Assembly (NCBI GenBank): GCA_943846745.1
Contig: OX044360.1
Span: 2,170,001-2,234,000 of the forward strand
Reading direction: 5' to 3'
Length of the DNA stretch: 64,000 nucleotides
From: Opacimonas sp002292215
GTDB lineage: Bacteria; Pseudomonadota; Gammaproteobacteria; Enterobacterales; Alteromonadaceae
The notes under the pieces were generated by a model. That model was not told the origin of the DNA. It saw only the letters and a program-made list of their open reading frames with translations, and did not search any database. Positions 7,842-17,144 of this stretch are shown piece by piece. Position 1 is the stretch's first letter; every line of letters starts with the position of its first letter. The position numbers and the translations under genes were made by a program.

Positions 7842-9257
7842 GTGCTGCGATCTGCTTCATCAAAAAAATTATTGTTATTGGCGCTCCCCCTGATCCTAGC
7901 AAATTTGTCTCAACCACTATTAGGGCTAGTTGATACCGCTGTATTGGGTCATTTAGGTGATGCGCAATTATTAGCTGGGGCAGCTGTAGGGACATTTTTA
8001 CTCTCGCAAATTATTTGGTTGTTGGGTTTTTTGCGCATGTCGATAAGTGGCTTAGCCGCGCAGCAGTATGGGGCTTTTTCATTGACACAAGAACCCGCTC
8101 AGCGAGTGTGGTTTGATGAGCTCGCAAGAGGGTTAATCTGCGCGTTAGTCCTTGGTGCTGGACTTTATTTACTTAGTGCACCTCTGCTTGCTTGGATCCA
8201 GTCTTATACGGAACTGCCTACATTAGCACAATCGTCGTTACATACTTATTTTTCGATTCGGGTAGCAAATGCACCGATTATCCTGTTTAACCTAGTGTTA
8301 ATAGGATGGATGGTAGGGCATCAACGCACCAAGCAAGTGATGTGGATCCAAATAATAGGTAACTTAACCAATATTGTCCTCAATTTAACACTGGTCTTTG
8401 GCTTTGATTTATCCGTTGCCGGGCTAGCTTATGCCACTGTTATCACGGAATGGTTGATGTGTATCGCCAGTATCTCGATGATATATCGTTATGTGAGAGG
8501 TCGTGAACAAGGTCTACCATGCTCGGCAATACCGGCATTGTTACGCAAAGACAACATCCCCTCATCATCTATCCGTATGTTAAGTCCCGATTGGTTTCGT
8601 CTTGCACGTTTTTATCGTTTGTTATCCCTGAATCGTGATTTGTTTATTCGTTCTATATTTTTACAACTGTGTTTGGCATTTGTTACCTATCAAGGCGCTC
8701 GATATGGGGTGGAGGCTGCAGCGATCAATGCATTGTTGATGCAATTTTTCGTTATAATCGCACTCGGGCTTGATGGGATTGCAAATGCGATTGAAGCTCT
8801 CATAGGCGAGGCACAAGGACAATCCGATCAACGTCAAAAATGGCAAAACATTGGAATTAGCTTCATGTGGTCGAGTATTTTTGCACTGAGCTTTGCCATT
8901 ATATTTGCATTGGGTTTTAGTGATATTTTAGGGCTGCTAACTAATCAAACTGACATTATTGTGGCAGCTCAACCATACTATGGATTAATTGTGGCGTTAC
9001 CGTTATTGGCTCATTGGTGTTACTGTCTGGATGGGATTTATATTGGGTTAACGCGTGCAGATGTCATGCGTAATAGTATGTTCGTGAGTGCGTTTGCTGG
9101 GTTTTTCTTGGTCTACTGGTTGACCTTGGGCTTAGAGAATTTAGGTTTGTGGTATGCGTTATTGGCGCTACAAACAATGCGCGGACTAACATTAGGCGGG
9201 CATCTTTGGTGGCTTTACAGTAAGCGATTAAATCGGCTTGCAAATATACCGACATAA
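7842..9257 (+). CDS. dinF: MATE family efflux transporter, DinF type
   Basis: Inner-membrane multidrug/toxin exporter of the DinF branch, driven by a cation gradient. The 471 residues show about twelve helices in two halves; the N-terminal LANLSQPLLGLVDTAVLGHLGD is the typical DinF/MATE opening. The start is GTG at 7842 with AAGG about ten bases before. The loop between the two halves (roughly residues 218-265) seems longer than usual and is polar. E. coli dinF lies beside lexA and is SOS-regulated; here there is no lexA nearby and no SOS box was seen upstream. Confidence 0.9.
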   Translation: MLRSASSKKLLLLALPLILANLSQPLLGLVDTAVLGHLGDAQLLAGAAVGTFLLSQIIWLLGFLRMSISGLAAQQYGAFSLTQEPAQRVWFDELARGLICALVLGAGLYLLSAPLLAWIQSYTELPTLAQSSLHTYFSIRVANAPIILFNLVLIGWMVGHQRTKQVMWIQIIGNLTNIVLNLTLVFGFDLSVAGLAYATVITEWLMCIASISMIYRYVRGREQGLPCSAIPALLRKDNIPSSSIRMLSPDWFRLARFYRLLSLNRDLFIRSIFLQLCLAFVTYQGARYGVEAAAINALLMQFFVIIALGLDGIANAIEALIGEAQGQSDQRQKWQNIGISFMWSSIFALSFAIIFALGFSDILGLLTNQTDIIVAAQPYYGLIVALPLLAHWCYCLDGIYIGLTRADVMRNSMFVSAFAGFFLVYWLTLGLENLGLWYALLALQTMRGLTLGGHLWWLYSKRLNRLANIPT

Positions 9258-9454
9258 CCAATCATCGCAAACCCAAAACCAATTAGCATGACTAGGACAC
9301 ACAAGTTATCCAACCAAGCTGATTGAGGCTGAGTGTTGAGTAATAATCCGCTCAGAGCACTTATAAAAATAAGTAGACCAAGAATAAAACGGCGCCAACT
9401 CCCTTGGGGGTCAGCGCCGAATTTAATCACGAATCGTTTAAATGCAGGACGCAT
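9215..9454 (-). CDS. Small two-helix membrane protein, unknown
   Basis: A 79-residue protein with two hydrophobic segments (about 22-39 and 48-71) and a basic N-terminus (RPAFKRFVIKFG). The family was not recognised. It starts 9 bases after the nfuA stop on the same strand, so translation is probably coupled to nfuA. Its last 43 bases overlap the 3' end of convergent dinF. Membrane-like composition and tight spacing support a real gene; no function is proposed. Confidence 0.6.
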   Translation of the reverse strand: MRPAFKRFVIKFGADPQGSWRRFILGLLIFISALSGLLLNTQPQSAWLDNLCVLVMLIGFGFAMIGYVGIFASRFNRLL

Positions 9455-9463
9455 TAATGAAGC

Positions 9464-10042
9464 TTAATAATATGAGTGCTCACCTGCCGCGTGCTCGGTC
9501 GCATCGCGCACACCGTTAAGCTCGCCGGCAAATTGTTCTAGCATTTGTTTTTCAATGCCGTCTTTAAGTGTCACATCAACCATAGAACAGCCGTTACAAC
9601 CACCACCAAATTGTAAAATAGCCACGCCATCATCGGTAATGCCGGTTAAGGTTACTTGACCATTATGGTTGGCTAATTGTGGGTTGATCTCGGTTTGAAT
9701 CAAATATTCAACACGCTCGATGAGTGGAGCGTCGCTCGCAATTTTACGTGCTTTAGCATTAGGCGCTTTAAGTGTGAGTTGTGAGCCCATTTGGTCAGTC
9801 ACAAAATCAATCGACGCTTCTTCTAAATAAGGTGCCGACTCTTGGTCAACCACAGCATCAAAACCATTAAACGGTAAACGTACATCCGTCGCTTCAACAG
9901 CGTCAGTGGTACAATATGACACACCGCATTCAGCTGTGGCAGTCCCTGGATTAACAACAAATACGCGGATATTGGTGTTATCTTCTTGGTTTTTAAGTAG
10001 TTTAACAAAATGCGCTTGGGCAGTTTCTGAAATATTAATCAT
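9464..10042 (-). CDS. nfuA: Fe-S cluster carrier protein NfuA
   Basis: Cytoplasmic carrier that receives 4Fe-4S clusters and passes them to apoproteins, important under oxidative stress or iron limitation. The 192 residues contain an N-terminal degenerate A-type (IscA-like) domain and a C-terminal Nfu domain with the cluster-binding CNGC motif in FGGGCNGCSMVDVTL near residue 150. In E. coli nfuA (gntY) lies beside comF/gntX and bioH; here a secreted peptidase gene is inserted between nfuA and that pair. Confidence 0.96.
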   Translation of the reverse strand: MINISETAQAHFVKLLKNQEDNTNIRVFVVNPGTATAECGVSYCTTDAVEATDVRLPFNGFDAVVDQESAPYLEEASIDFVTDQMGSQLTLKAPNAKARKIASDAPLIERVEYLIQTEINPQLANHNGQVTLTGITDDGVAILQFGGGCNGCSMVDVTLKDGIEKQMLEQFAGELNGVRDATEHAAGEHSYY

Positions 10043-10211
10043 AGGTTGCTTCCTCGTTACCCCTAACAGTATTTAAATATAATAACACTATTACCCGACT
10101 AAAACAGTCAAGTATTACACTCTTTTTTATAATTATGGACGATAAAATTGCAAATATGTCATTTTTTACTGACAATACCTATAAATAACTAATAAAAACA
10201 ATGGAGTGAAT

Positions 10212-12908
10212 ATGTTCTTGCTACCCTCGCAAAAAACATGTCAGGCACTATTTTTACTGTGTACTTTGAGCTTAGCTGCTTCAACGGCGGCACATGCACA
10301 GCATGCACAACATACCGCGCAGAGCAGTGATGCATCAATCAACTTTGATCCTGCGAATCCACAAGCGGTGTTTATGGCACATTCTGATTTGGATTATCTG
10401 CCAACAAATGTCACATTTGACCCAGCCATTCCTACGCCAGAATCTGTTTTGGGCTACCCCGTTGGAACATGGCATGTACGTCATGATCAATTACTGGCGT
10501 ATATGGAAGCCGTGGCAGCGGCGTCTGATCGCGTCACGCTTGAGACGACAGGATTAACTCACGAACAACGAAGGTTGGTGTTACTGACGGTTTCTACGCC
10601 AGAAAATCAGCGCAATATTGCGCAAATCAAGGCAGATCATCAAGCCACAATTACGGCAGGAAAAGTACCCAAAAAGTCGGCTCCATTAGTGATGTACATG
10701 GGCTATTCTGTGCATGGCAATGAGCCATCGGGGAGCAACGCGGCGTTGTTGATTGCGTATTACCTCGCTGCGGCTCAAGGTCCACAAGTGGATGAGTTAC
10801 TTGAAAATGCCGTGATATTGCTTGATCCGTCGCTGAACCCAGATGGGTTAGCACGCTTTGCACAATGGGCGAATATGCATAAAGGCAAGCATCCATCAGC
10901 AAATTCGTTACATCGTGAACATAAAGAACGTTTTCCGAGCGGGCGTACCAATCATTATTGGTTTGATTTGAATAGAGATTGGTTGTTGTTAACGCATCCT
11001 GAATCGCGTGCTCGTGTTGCTCAATTTCAAGCTTGGCGCCCGCATATTCTGACGGATTTCCATGAAATGTATACTGACCAAACGTATTTCTTTCAACCTG
11101 GCGTGCCGTCACGAAAAAATCCATTAACGGCAGATCAAAATGTCGATTTAACCAATATTTTGGGCGAATATCATGCACAAGCATTGGATGATGAAGCGCA
11201 ATTATATTTTACTCAAGAACGTTTTGATGATTTTTATTATGGTAAAGGTTCAACGTATCCTGATGCACATGGCGCGGTAGGTATTTTATTTGAACAAGCC
11301 AGTTCACGCGGACACTTGCAAGATTCGATAAACGGTCAATTGAGTTTTGCTCAAACCATCAAAAACCAAGTGACCACGAGTTTTTCGACGTTTAAAGGTG
11401 CGTTGGTACACAAGTCGTCATTTTTGCAACACCATGCCCAGTTCACCCGTGAGACTCAAGCATTACAACAACAAGATGAGGTCGGCGGCTATCTCATCGC
11501 ATTAAGTCATGATGCCAAGCGTAATCAAGCCATTGTTGCAAACCTCAACGCTCATAATATTACGACTACACTGTTAAATAGTGATATCAAAGTAAATAAT
11601 ATCGAATTTACTGCGGGAAATGCGCTGTTTGTGACGACCGCGCAGCCACAATATCGCTTACTTTCATCGTTGTTTTCGACCCGTCAATCCTTTCCGGATA
11701 ATACGTTTTATGATGTCTCTAACTGGAATATTGCATTGGCATATAATTTAGCGTTTACGTCATTAACTAAGCGTGAAGCACGAAAAGTCGATGCTACCCT
11801 TGTGACGCAGATATCCGATGATCAAAAATCTTCAGCTAGCATGAATCATGCAGTCGCGTCGAAAGTGGCATATGTGTTTACGTGGGAGGATTCTTCTGCA
11901 CCAGCGTTGTTGTATCGAGTGTTAGCTAATGACTTGCAGGCACGTATTGCCGGTAAACCGTTTTCAGCAAAAACACAGTCAGGTGAAGTAGAGCAGTTTG
12001 CAGCAGGTACTATTATCATTCCTGCAGGATTACAGCGTAGTGCGCAATGGCAAGAAAAATTACGTACTATGGCTGATCATTTAACGGTGCAATTAGTAGG
12101 TTTAACCTCTGGATTAACCCCTCAAGGGATTGATTTAGGCAGCCCGAGCATGCAAGTTGCCACGTTACCAAATGTCATGATTGTAGGCGGTGTAGGCACA
12201 TCAGAAACGGAAGTCGGTGAAATTTGGCATTACTTTGATACACGCCTCATGATGCCGGTGGCGGTTGTTGATCAAGATCGTATTAGTAGTAGCAATATAG
12301 CTGATTTTACCCACATCATCTTTGCTTCAGGCAGTTATCGTAGTTTAAGTGATAGTGATATTAATGCACTTAAAAGCTGGGTGCGAGATGGGGGTGTCGC
12401 GATTGGGACTAAGCGAGGTGCGGCGTTCTTAGCACAGCAAGGCTTATTAGAGGCCAGTGTTCTTGACTCAGATGCGATTGACAATGAGTTTAGTAACGAT
12501 GGTTTACACTTTGCAGACCAAGATGCGCATCATGCCCAAAAATTAGTTGCCGGAGCCACGTATCAAGCACTAGTCGATACTACCCATCCATTAATGTATG
12601 GCGTAGTCGATCAAGCTAAACCTAATGCGCTGTTGCCGATGTTTAAAACTAACAACATGGTCCTCAAGGCCGTGGATAAACCATTCATTAGTGTTGCTAA
12701 GTATTCGATAGAACCATTACTTGGCGGCTATAGTGCTCAAGCAATGCAAGATTTAATCGCACAAAGCTCAGCGATTGTTGCGCATCCTTATGGTCGTGGT
12801 CAGGTGATTGGATTTGCTGATAATGTTAACTTTCGAGGCTACTGGCGTGGCACTGAAAAGTTGATGGCCAATGCGGTCTTTATGGCAAAGTTGATTACTA
12901 TTCGATAG
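10212..12908 (+). CDS. Secreted M14 family zinc carboxypeptidase
   Basis: Large exported metallopeptidase of about 898 residues. ATG 10212 is preferred because GGAG (10203-10206) lies five bases before it; a GTG at 10206 is in frame but overlaps that site. A signal peptide (LFLLCTLSLAASTAAHA) is clear. The M14 zinc ligands are visible: HGNE at residues 168-171 (His168, Glu171) and His284 in DFHEMY. The ~500 residues beyond the peptidase domain include a GATase1-like region (ASGSYRSLSDSDINALKSWVRDG). It could be exported onward by the Gsp system in this window, but that is inference. The last 11 bases overlap convergent comF. Confidence 0.9.
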   Translation: MFLLPSQKTCQALFLLCTLSLAASTAAHAQHAQHTAQSSDASINFDPANPQAVFMAHSDLDYLPTNVTFDPAIPTPESVLGYPVGTWHVRHDQLLAYMEAVAAASDRVTLETTGLTHEQRRLVLLTVSTPENQRNIAQIKADHQATITAGKVPKKSAPLVMYMGYSVHGNEPSGSNAALLIAYYLAAAQGPQVDELLENAVILLDPSLNPDGLARFAQWANMHKGKHPSANSLHREHKERFPSGRTNHYWFDLNRDWLLLTHPESRARVAQFQAWRPHILTDFHEMYTDQTYFFQPGVPSRKNPLTADQNVDLTNILGEYHAQALDDEAQLYFTQERFDDFYYGKGSTYPDAHGAVGILFEQASSRGHLQDSINGQLSFAQTIKNQVTTSFSTFKGALVHKSSFLQHHAQFTRETQALQQQDEVGGYLIALSHDAKRNQAIVANLNAHNITTTLLNSDIKVNNIEFTAGNALFVTTAQPQYRLLSSLFSTRQSFPDNTFYDVSNWNIALAYNLAFTSLTKREARKVDATLVTQISDDQKSSASMNHAVASKVAYVFTWEDSSAPALLYRVLANDLQARIAGKPFSAKTQSGEVEQFAAGTIIIPAGLQRSAQWQEKLRTMADHLTVQLVGLTSGLTPQGIDLGSPSMQVATLPNVMIVGGVGTSETEVGEIWHYFDTRLMMPVAVVDQDRISSSNIADFTHIIFASGSYRSLSDSDINALKSWVRDGGVAIGTKRGAAFLAQQGLLEASVLDSDAIDNEFSNDGLHFADQDAHHAQKLVAGATYQALVDTTHPLMYGVVDQAKPNALLPMFKTNNMVLKAVDKPFISVAKYSIEPLLGGYSAQAMQDLIAQSSAIVAHPYGRGQVIGFADNVNFRGYWRGTEKLMANAVFMAKLITIR

Positions 12909-13626
12909 TACTTAACCCTATGCACCATACACTGATTTTGATGTGTGGTGCATGGCGATAGATTGCTTTGCATAAATCATTAATCGTCCCGCCCGTAGTC
13001 ATCACATCATCGACTATAACGATATGTTGATATTGCGCGATGGCTTGTGGGTTAACACTAAAAACATGTTGCATATTTTGACGGCGTTGTTCTTGATTTA
13101 ACTCACTTTGTGGTTTGGTATAGCGTCGTCGTTTTACTAAGGCGTCTCTGTCTGTTTTATCAATCGGTATATGTAGATGCTGACTGAGGGTTTGTGCGAT
13201 CAGCTCTGCTTGATTATACCCGCGCTGTAAAAAGCGTCGCCAATGCAAGGGCACTGGGATAATGACTTGCGGTAAATCCGTCATGTATTTTACCCGATAC
13301 AATACAAACCACTGTGCGAGTAAGGTGGCAAAGTGGCGTTGACCATGAAACTTAAGCGCAGGGATCAAATACGTCAACGGATAGTGATATACCCCCAAGA
13401 TCCATAATTCATCAAATTTGGCATTTAGAACTGCATCATGCTCAAGATAATCATCGGTCACGGTATCATTAACAGCACAAAGGTTTTGTCGTAATAGGGT
13501 ATGTTGTATAAAATCCGCATCAGACTCACATAACTCACAGACGTTAAGGATAGTATGCTCTTGGCATAACACACATTGATGCCACATGGCTTTTAGCTCT
13601 GTGGTTAATGGGGATGACGGTCTCAT
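12898..13626 (-). CDS. comF: ComF family protein (phosphoribosyltransferase-like)
   Basis: Homologue of ComF/GntX, linked to use of external DNA in competent species. The 242 residues have an N-terminal zinc-ribbon-like pair (CVLC and CELC, about residues 17-33) and a C-terminal type I PRTase fold with the PRPP-binding motif VIVDDVMTTGGTIND. The segment HWRRFLQRGYNQAELIAQ is strongly conserved in ComF. AAGGATC is a good ribosome-binding site. Divergent bioH starts 78 bases away, the same pairing as gntX-bioH in E. coli. Confidence 0.92.
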   Translation of the reverse strand: MRPSSPLTTELKAMWHQCVLCQEHTILNVCELCESDADFIQHTLLRQNLCAVNDTVTDDYLEHDAVLNAKFDELWILGVYHYPLTYLIPALKFHGQRHFATLLAQWFVLYRVKYMTDLPQVIIPVPLHWRRFLQRGYNQAELIAQTLSQHLHIPIDKTDRDALVKRRRYTKPQSELNQEQRRQNMQHVFSVNPQAIAQYQHIVIVDDVMTTGGTINDLCKAIYRHAPHIKISVWCIGLSTIE

Positions 13627-13704
13627 AATGATCCTTTCATAGTTTTTGCTTTAGACTGGTAGTTCCATTAAAATCTCTCCCACGTAGCCAATATTGACCA
13701 TATC

Positions 13705-14538
13705 ATGACCTCGATTTTACAACACCGGATCCTTGGATCAGTTTTACCCGATGAGTTACCCGCGAACGTTGAAAATAACCTACCGCATATTGTTTTATTA
13801 CATGGTTGGGGGTTAAATAGTGGCGTGTTTGATCAAGTTGCGCCCTTGTTAGCTGAGACTATGCGAGTGCAATTAATTGATTTACCCGGGTTTGGATACA
13901 ATGCAGCGATACCTTTGGCTGAACTAGAAGAAACAGTGGCACAACTTGCAAGTGTGATCCCCGATAATGCCATTATTTTAGGTTGGTCTTTAGGTGGCTT
14001 GCTCGCGCAACAATTGGCGCTGAGTCATCCTCAAAAAGTATTAAAGTTGATCACAGTGGCATCCACACCGCACTTTATGGCGGTCGCGGATACTGAGGAT
14101 AATGCCAAAGAATCTGACTGGTTGGGTATAGCACCTAAAGTGTTACTGCAATTTGAAACACAATTAGCGCGGGATTATCAAAAAACCGTACAACGTTTTT
14201 TGGCAATTCAAGCAATGGGTTCGGTATCAGCGAAGCACGATATGCAGGCATTAAAACAAGCGATTGAGGCTTATCCAGCCCCGTGTGAAGCGAGTTTATT
14301 GCAGGGGTTAAAATTATTGCAGCAAGTGGATTTGCGTGCACAGATAGGAATGATTCAACAGCCGACGCTACGCGTATATGGCCGTTTAGATTCGTTAGTG
14401 CCACAACGTGCAGTCGCTGCAATTCAGGTATTACAACCGCATGCACGCAGTGTGGTAATGGAGCATGTATCCCATGCCCCATTTATTTCTAACAAAGTGG
14501 AGTTTTGCGATATTATTATGCGTTTTGTCGACGCATAA
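13705..14538 (+). CDS. bioH: Pimeloyl-[acyl-carrier protein] methyl ester esterase
   Basis: Alpha/beta hydrolase that frees pimeloyl-ACP from its methyl ester in biotin synthesis. The 277 residues carry the oxyanion-hole segment LLHGWGLNSGVFD and the catalytic triad Ser95 (GWSLGG), Asp229 (GRLDSLVP) and His257 (SHAPF). The helical cap lies between about 115 and 185. Pairing with comF is the standard gammaproteobacterial arrangement. The N-terminus is some 15-20 residues longer than in E. coli BioH, so a downstream start is possible. Confidence 0.92.
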   Translation: MTSILQHRILGSVLPDELPANVENNLPHIVLLHGWGLNSGVFDQVAPLLAETMRVQLIDLPGFGYNAAIPLAELEETVAQLASVIPDNAIILGWSLGGLLAQQLALSHPQKVLKLITVASTPHFMAVADTEDNAKESDWLGIAPKVLLQFETQLARDYQKTVQRFLAIQAMGSVSAKHDMQALKQAIEAYPAPCEASLLQGLKLLQQVDLRAQIGMIQQPTLRVYGRLDSLVPQRAVAAIQVLQPHARSVVMEHVSHAPFISNKVEFCDIIMRFVDA

Positions 14539-14550
14539 GTATGCAGAGTA

Positions 14551-14580
14551 GAAGTGACGCGGGTATGATCACGTCGCTTC
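14551..14580. terminator. Possible bidirectional hairpin between bioH and tex
   Basis: GAAGTGACG pairs with CGTCGCTTC (one G-T mismatch/wobble) around a 12-base loop in the 59-base gap between convergent bioH and tex. There is no strong T-run on either side, so terminator activity is uncertain. Confidence 0.35.
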
Positions 14581-14597
14581 AATGCGCAGAATAAAAA

Positions 14598-16967
14598 TTA
14601 CTTTTTAGTTTTTGCAAACGCCGCAGCAAATGCATCTGCCATACCTGCATTCGCTGGCTTTACTGATGATTTTCCAAGGTTGTTATTGTTTTGCTTGCCA
14701 GCACCAGAACGCGGCGCAGATTTACCCGTAGGCGGCTTGCCAGATCGTCCTGTTGTGTTTTGGTTGACGGCAGGTTTACCTTTTGCTTTGGCAGCAACAT
14801 CATCACCCATGCGCATGGTAAATGCGATGCGTTTACGCTCAACATCAACTTCAACCACTTTCACCTTGACTACATCACCGGTTTTGACCACATCTCGAGG
14901 ATCAGAGATAAAACCATCAGTCATTGCAGAGATATGTACGAGCCCGTCTTGGTGAACGCCAACATCAACAAACGCACCAAAGTTAGCAACGTTAGATACG
15001 ACGCCTTCCAAAATCATTCCAGGCACTAAATCTTTAATGCTTTCAACGCCTTCTTTATAAGTGGCGGTTTTGAATTCTGGGCGGGGGTCACGTCCGGGTT
15101 TATCTAATTCACTTAAAATATCTTTGACAGTTGGCTCACCAAACTTGTCATCAATAAACTCGTTTGGAGCGAGCTGACGAAGTAACTCCGTATTCCCAAT
15201 TAGATCATTAACCGCAACCTGAGTATGTTGCAATATTTTGTCAACGACCGGATAGGCCTCAGGGTGAACAGAAGATGCGTCGAGCGGATTATTACCACCC
15301 ACAATGCGTAAAAAACCCGCCGCTTGTTCATAGGCCTTTGGTCCTAAACGAGTTACCTTCAACAACCCTTTACGCGAATCAAACGCACCATGTTCGTCAC
15401 GATGGGCGACAATATTGTTTGCGAGGGTTTTATTTAAACCTGATACATTGGCTAATAACGCAGGAGAGGCGGTGTTTAAATCCACGCCAACAGCATTTAC
15501 ACAATCTTCAATCACACGAGTCAATGACTGACCTAACTGGCTTTGTGAGACATCATGTTGATATTGGCCAACACCGATAGCTTTGGGTTCGATTTTCACT
15601 AATTCGGCTAGGGGATCTTGTAAGCGCCTAGCAATAGATACTGCACCTCGCAAGGACACATCCATACCCGGTAGTTCTAGTGAAGCTAGTTCTGATGCTG
15701 AGTATACGGATGCACCAGCTTCAGAAATAATGATTTTTTGCACGCCTAAATCCGGGTTGGCTTTCATCATTTCAGCAACGAGTTTATCGGTTTCACGCGA
15801 ACCTGTACCATTGCCAATACTGATTAAATTGACTTTAAATTGTTTGCAGATTGTCATTAAAGTACGTAATGATTTATCCCATGCGTTTTGCGGAGGATGT
15901 GGGAAAATAGTCCCGGTATGTAATACCTTGCCGGTGGCATCAACAATGGCTATTTTAACCCCAGTACGAATACCTGGATCTAGACCCATAGTGACTTTGG
16001 CACCAGCAGGAGCCGCCATTAGTAAATCTTGTAAGTTTTTGGCAAACACATTAATCGCTTCGGCTTCTGCTTTTTCACGTAACGCATTAAACAGTTCAGT
16101 TTCCATATGAGGCAGCACTTTGACTTTCCATGTCCAAGTGACGACTGTTTGCAGCCATTCATCAGCGGCACGTCCGAGATCACGAATATTGACGTGTCGC
16201 GCAATAATGTCCTCGCATTCACTGCGCTGAGTTTTCGGGTTTTCTGCTTGAGGATCTAACGTGATGTTCAGCGCCAAAAAGCCTTCGTTACGCCCACGAA
16301 ACATCGCTAATGCACGGTGAGAAGGGACGTTTTTGAATTTTTCTTGATGCGTAAAATAATCCGCAAATTTACTTGCCTCACGCTCTTTACCTTTGTTTAA
16401 TTGGCTGACTAAATAACCATACTGGGTCATTTGTTGACGGACTTTTTGGAGTAATTGCGCATCTTCAGCAAACTGTTCCATCAGGATGAATTTCGCCCCT
16501 TCTAGGACTGCTTTTTCATCGTTAAAACCCGCATCAATATTAATATATTGGGTTGCTGTAGCTTGGGGATCTAATGTTGGATCTTGATATAAGGCTTGTG
16601 CTAGCGGCGCTAATCCGCCTTCGATAGCAATCTGACCTTTAGTGCGACGACGCGGTTTGTAAGGTAAATATAAATCTTCTAGTAATGTCTTACTTTCAGC
16701 AGTATTAATCGCATTACTTAAGGCATCGGTTAACTTGCCCTGGTCATTGATCGACTTGAGGATAACCGCTTTACGATCATGCAATTCACGTAAATAACCA
16801 AGACGGCTTTCTAGATTACGTAACTGAGTGTCATCTAAGCCGTTGGTCACCTCTTTACGATATCGGGCAATGAATGGGACGGTTGCGCCTTCATCTAACA
16901 ATGTAACAGCGGCTTGGACTTGCGATTCTTTGACAGCTAATTCGTTAGCTAACGTACGTATAATCAT
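14598..16967 (-). CDS. tex: Tex family RNA-binding transcription accessory protein
   Basis: Cytoplasmic nucleic-acid-binding protein (YhgF in E. coli) associated with RNA polymerase and transcript handling. The 789 residues follow the Tex layout: N-terminal helical region with LLDEGATVPFIARYRKEVTNGLDD, a YqgF-like RNase H fold near 325-450 (GLDPGIRTGVKIAI), helix-hairpin-helix segments (NTASPALLANVSGL; RKGLLKVTRLGPKAYEQ), and an S1 domain near 650-720 (GMILEGVVSNVANFGAFVDVG). A low-complexity basic tail follows. There is no clear Shine-Dalgarno, but the start agrees with the family. In E. coli it follows greB directly; here 2.3 kb separate them. Confidence 0.96.
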   Translation of the reverse strand: MIIRTLANELAVKESQVQAAVTLLDEGATVPFIARYRKEVTNGLDDTQLRNLESRLGYLRELHDRKAVILKSINDQGKLTDALSNAINTAESKTLLEDLYLPYKPRRRTKGQIAIEGGLAPLAQALYQDPTLDPQATATQYINIDAGFNDEKAVLEGAKFILMEQFAEDAQLLQKVRQQMTQYGYLVSQLNKGKEREASKFADYFTHQEKFKNVPSHRALAMFRGRNEGFLALNITLDPQAENPKTQRSECEDIIARHVNIRDLGRAADEWLQTVVTWTWKVKVLPHMETELFNALREKAEAEAINVFAKNLQDLLMAAPAGAKVTMGLDPGIRTGVKIAIVDATGKVLHTGTIFPHPPQNAWDKSLRTLMTICKQFKVNLISIGNGTGSRETDKLVAEMMKANPDLGVQKIIISEAGASVYSASELASLELPGMDVSLRGAVSIARRLQDPLAELVKIEPKAIGVGQYQHDVSQSQLGQSLTRVIEDCVNAVGVDLNTASPALLANVSGLNKTLANNIVAHRDEHGAFDSRKGLLKVTRLGPKAYEQAAGFLRIVGGNNPLDASSVHPEAYPVVDKILQHTQVAVNDLIGNTELLRQLAPNEFIDDKFGEPTVKDILSELDKPGRDPRPEFKTATYKEGVESIKDLVPGMILEGVVSNVANFGAFVDVGVHQDGLVHISAMTDGFISDPRDVVKTGDVVKVKVVEVDVERKRIAFTMRMGDDVAAKAKGKPAVNQNTTGRSGKPPTGKSAPRSGAGKQNNNNLGKSSVKPANAGMADAFAAAFAKTKK

Positions 16968-16998
16968 GAGGGAAAATTGTTTTGATTAGAAAGTGCTA

Positions 16999-17028
16999 AT
17001 TATACGCTAGGGGCCTTGGGAGTGCCAT
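16999..17028 (-). promoter_or_regulatory. Candidate sigma70 promoter for tex
   Basis: On the minus strand, TATAAT (16999-17004) is preceded 18 bases upstream by ATGGCA (17023-17028), a 4/6 match to TTGACA. It would give a leader of about 25 bases before the tex ATG. Pattern match only. Confidence 0.4.
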
Positions 17029-17144
17029 ACTCAATATCATTAACCACATTAAACGCGAAACCACCCTCACATATAGCTGTAACAAAGACTAGTGCATAGC
17101 GTTAATTCGTCTTATACTCAGTTGTCTATCATAAAGGGAAGCAA

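Noticed and set aside
10651..11184. 177-codon open frame antisense to the M14 peptidase
   Set aside because: No family resemblance, sits wholly inside a well-supported gene and has no ribosome-binding context.
15583..16110. 175-codon open frame antisense to tex
   Set aside because: Mirror frame of a strongly conserved coding sequence; composition is Ser/Thr/Pro-rich as expected for a shadow frame.
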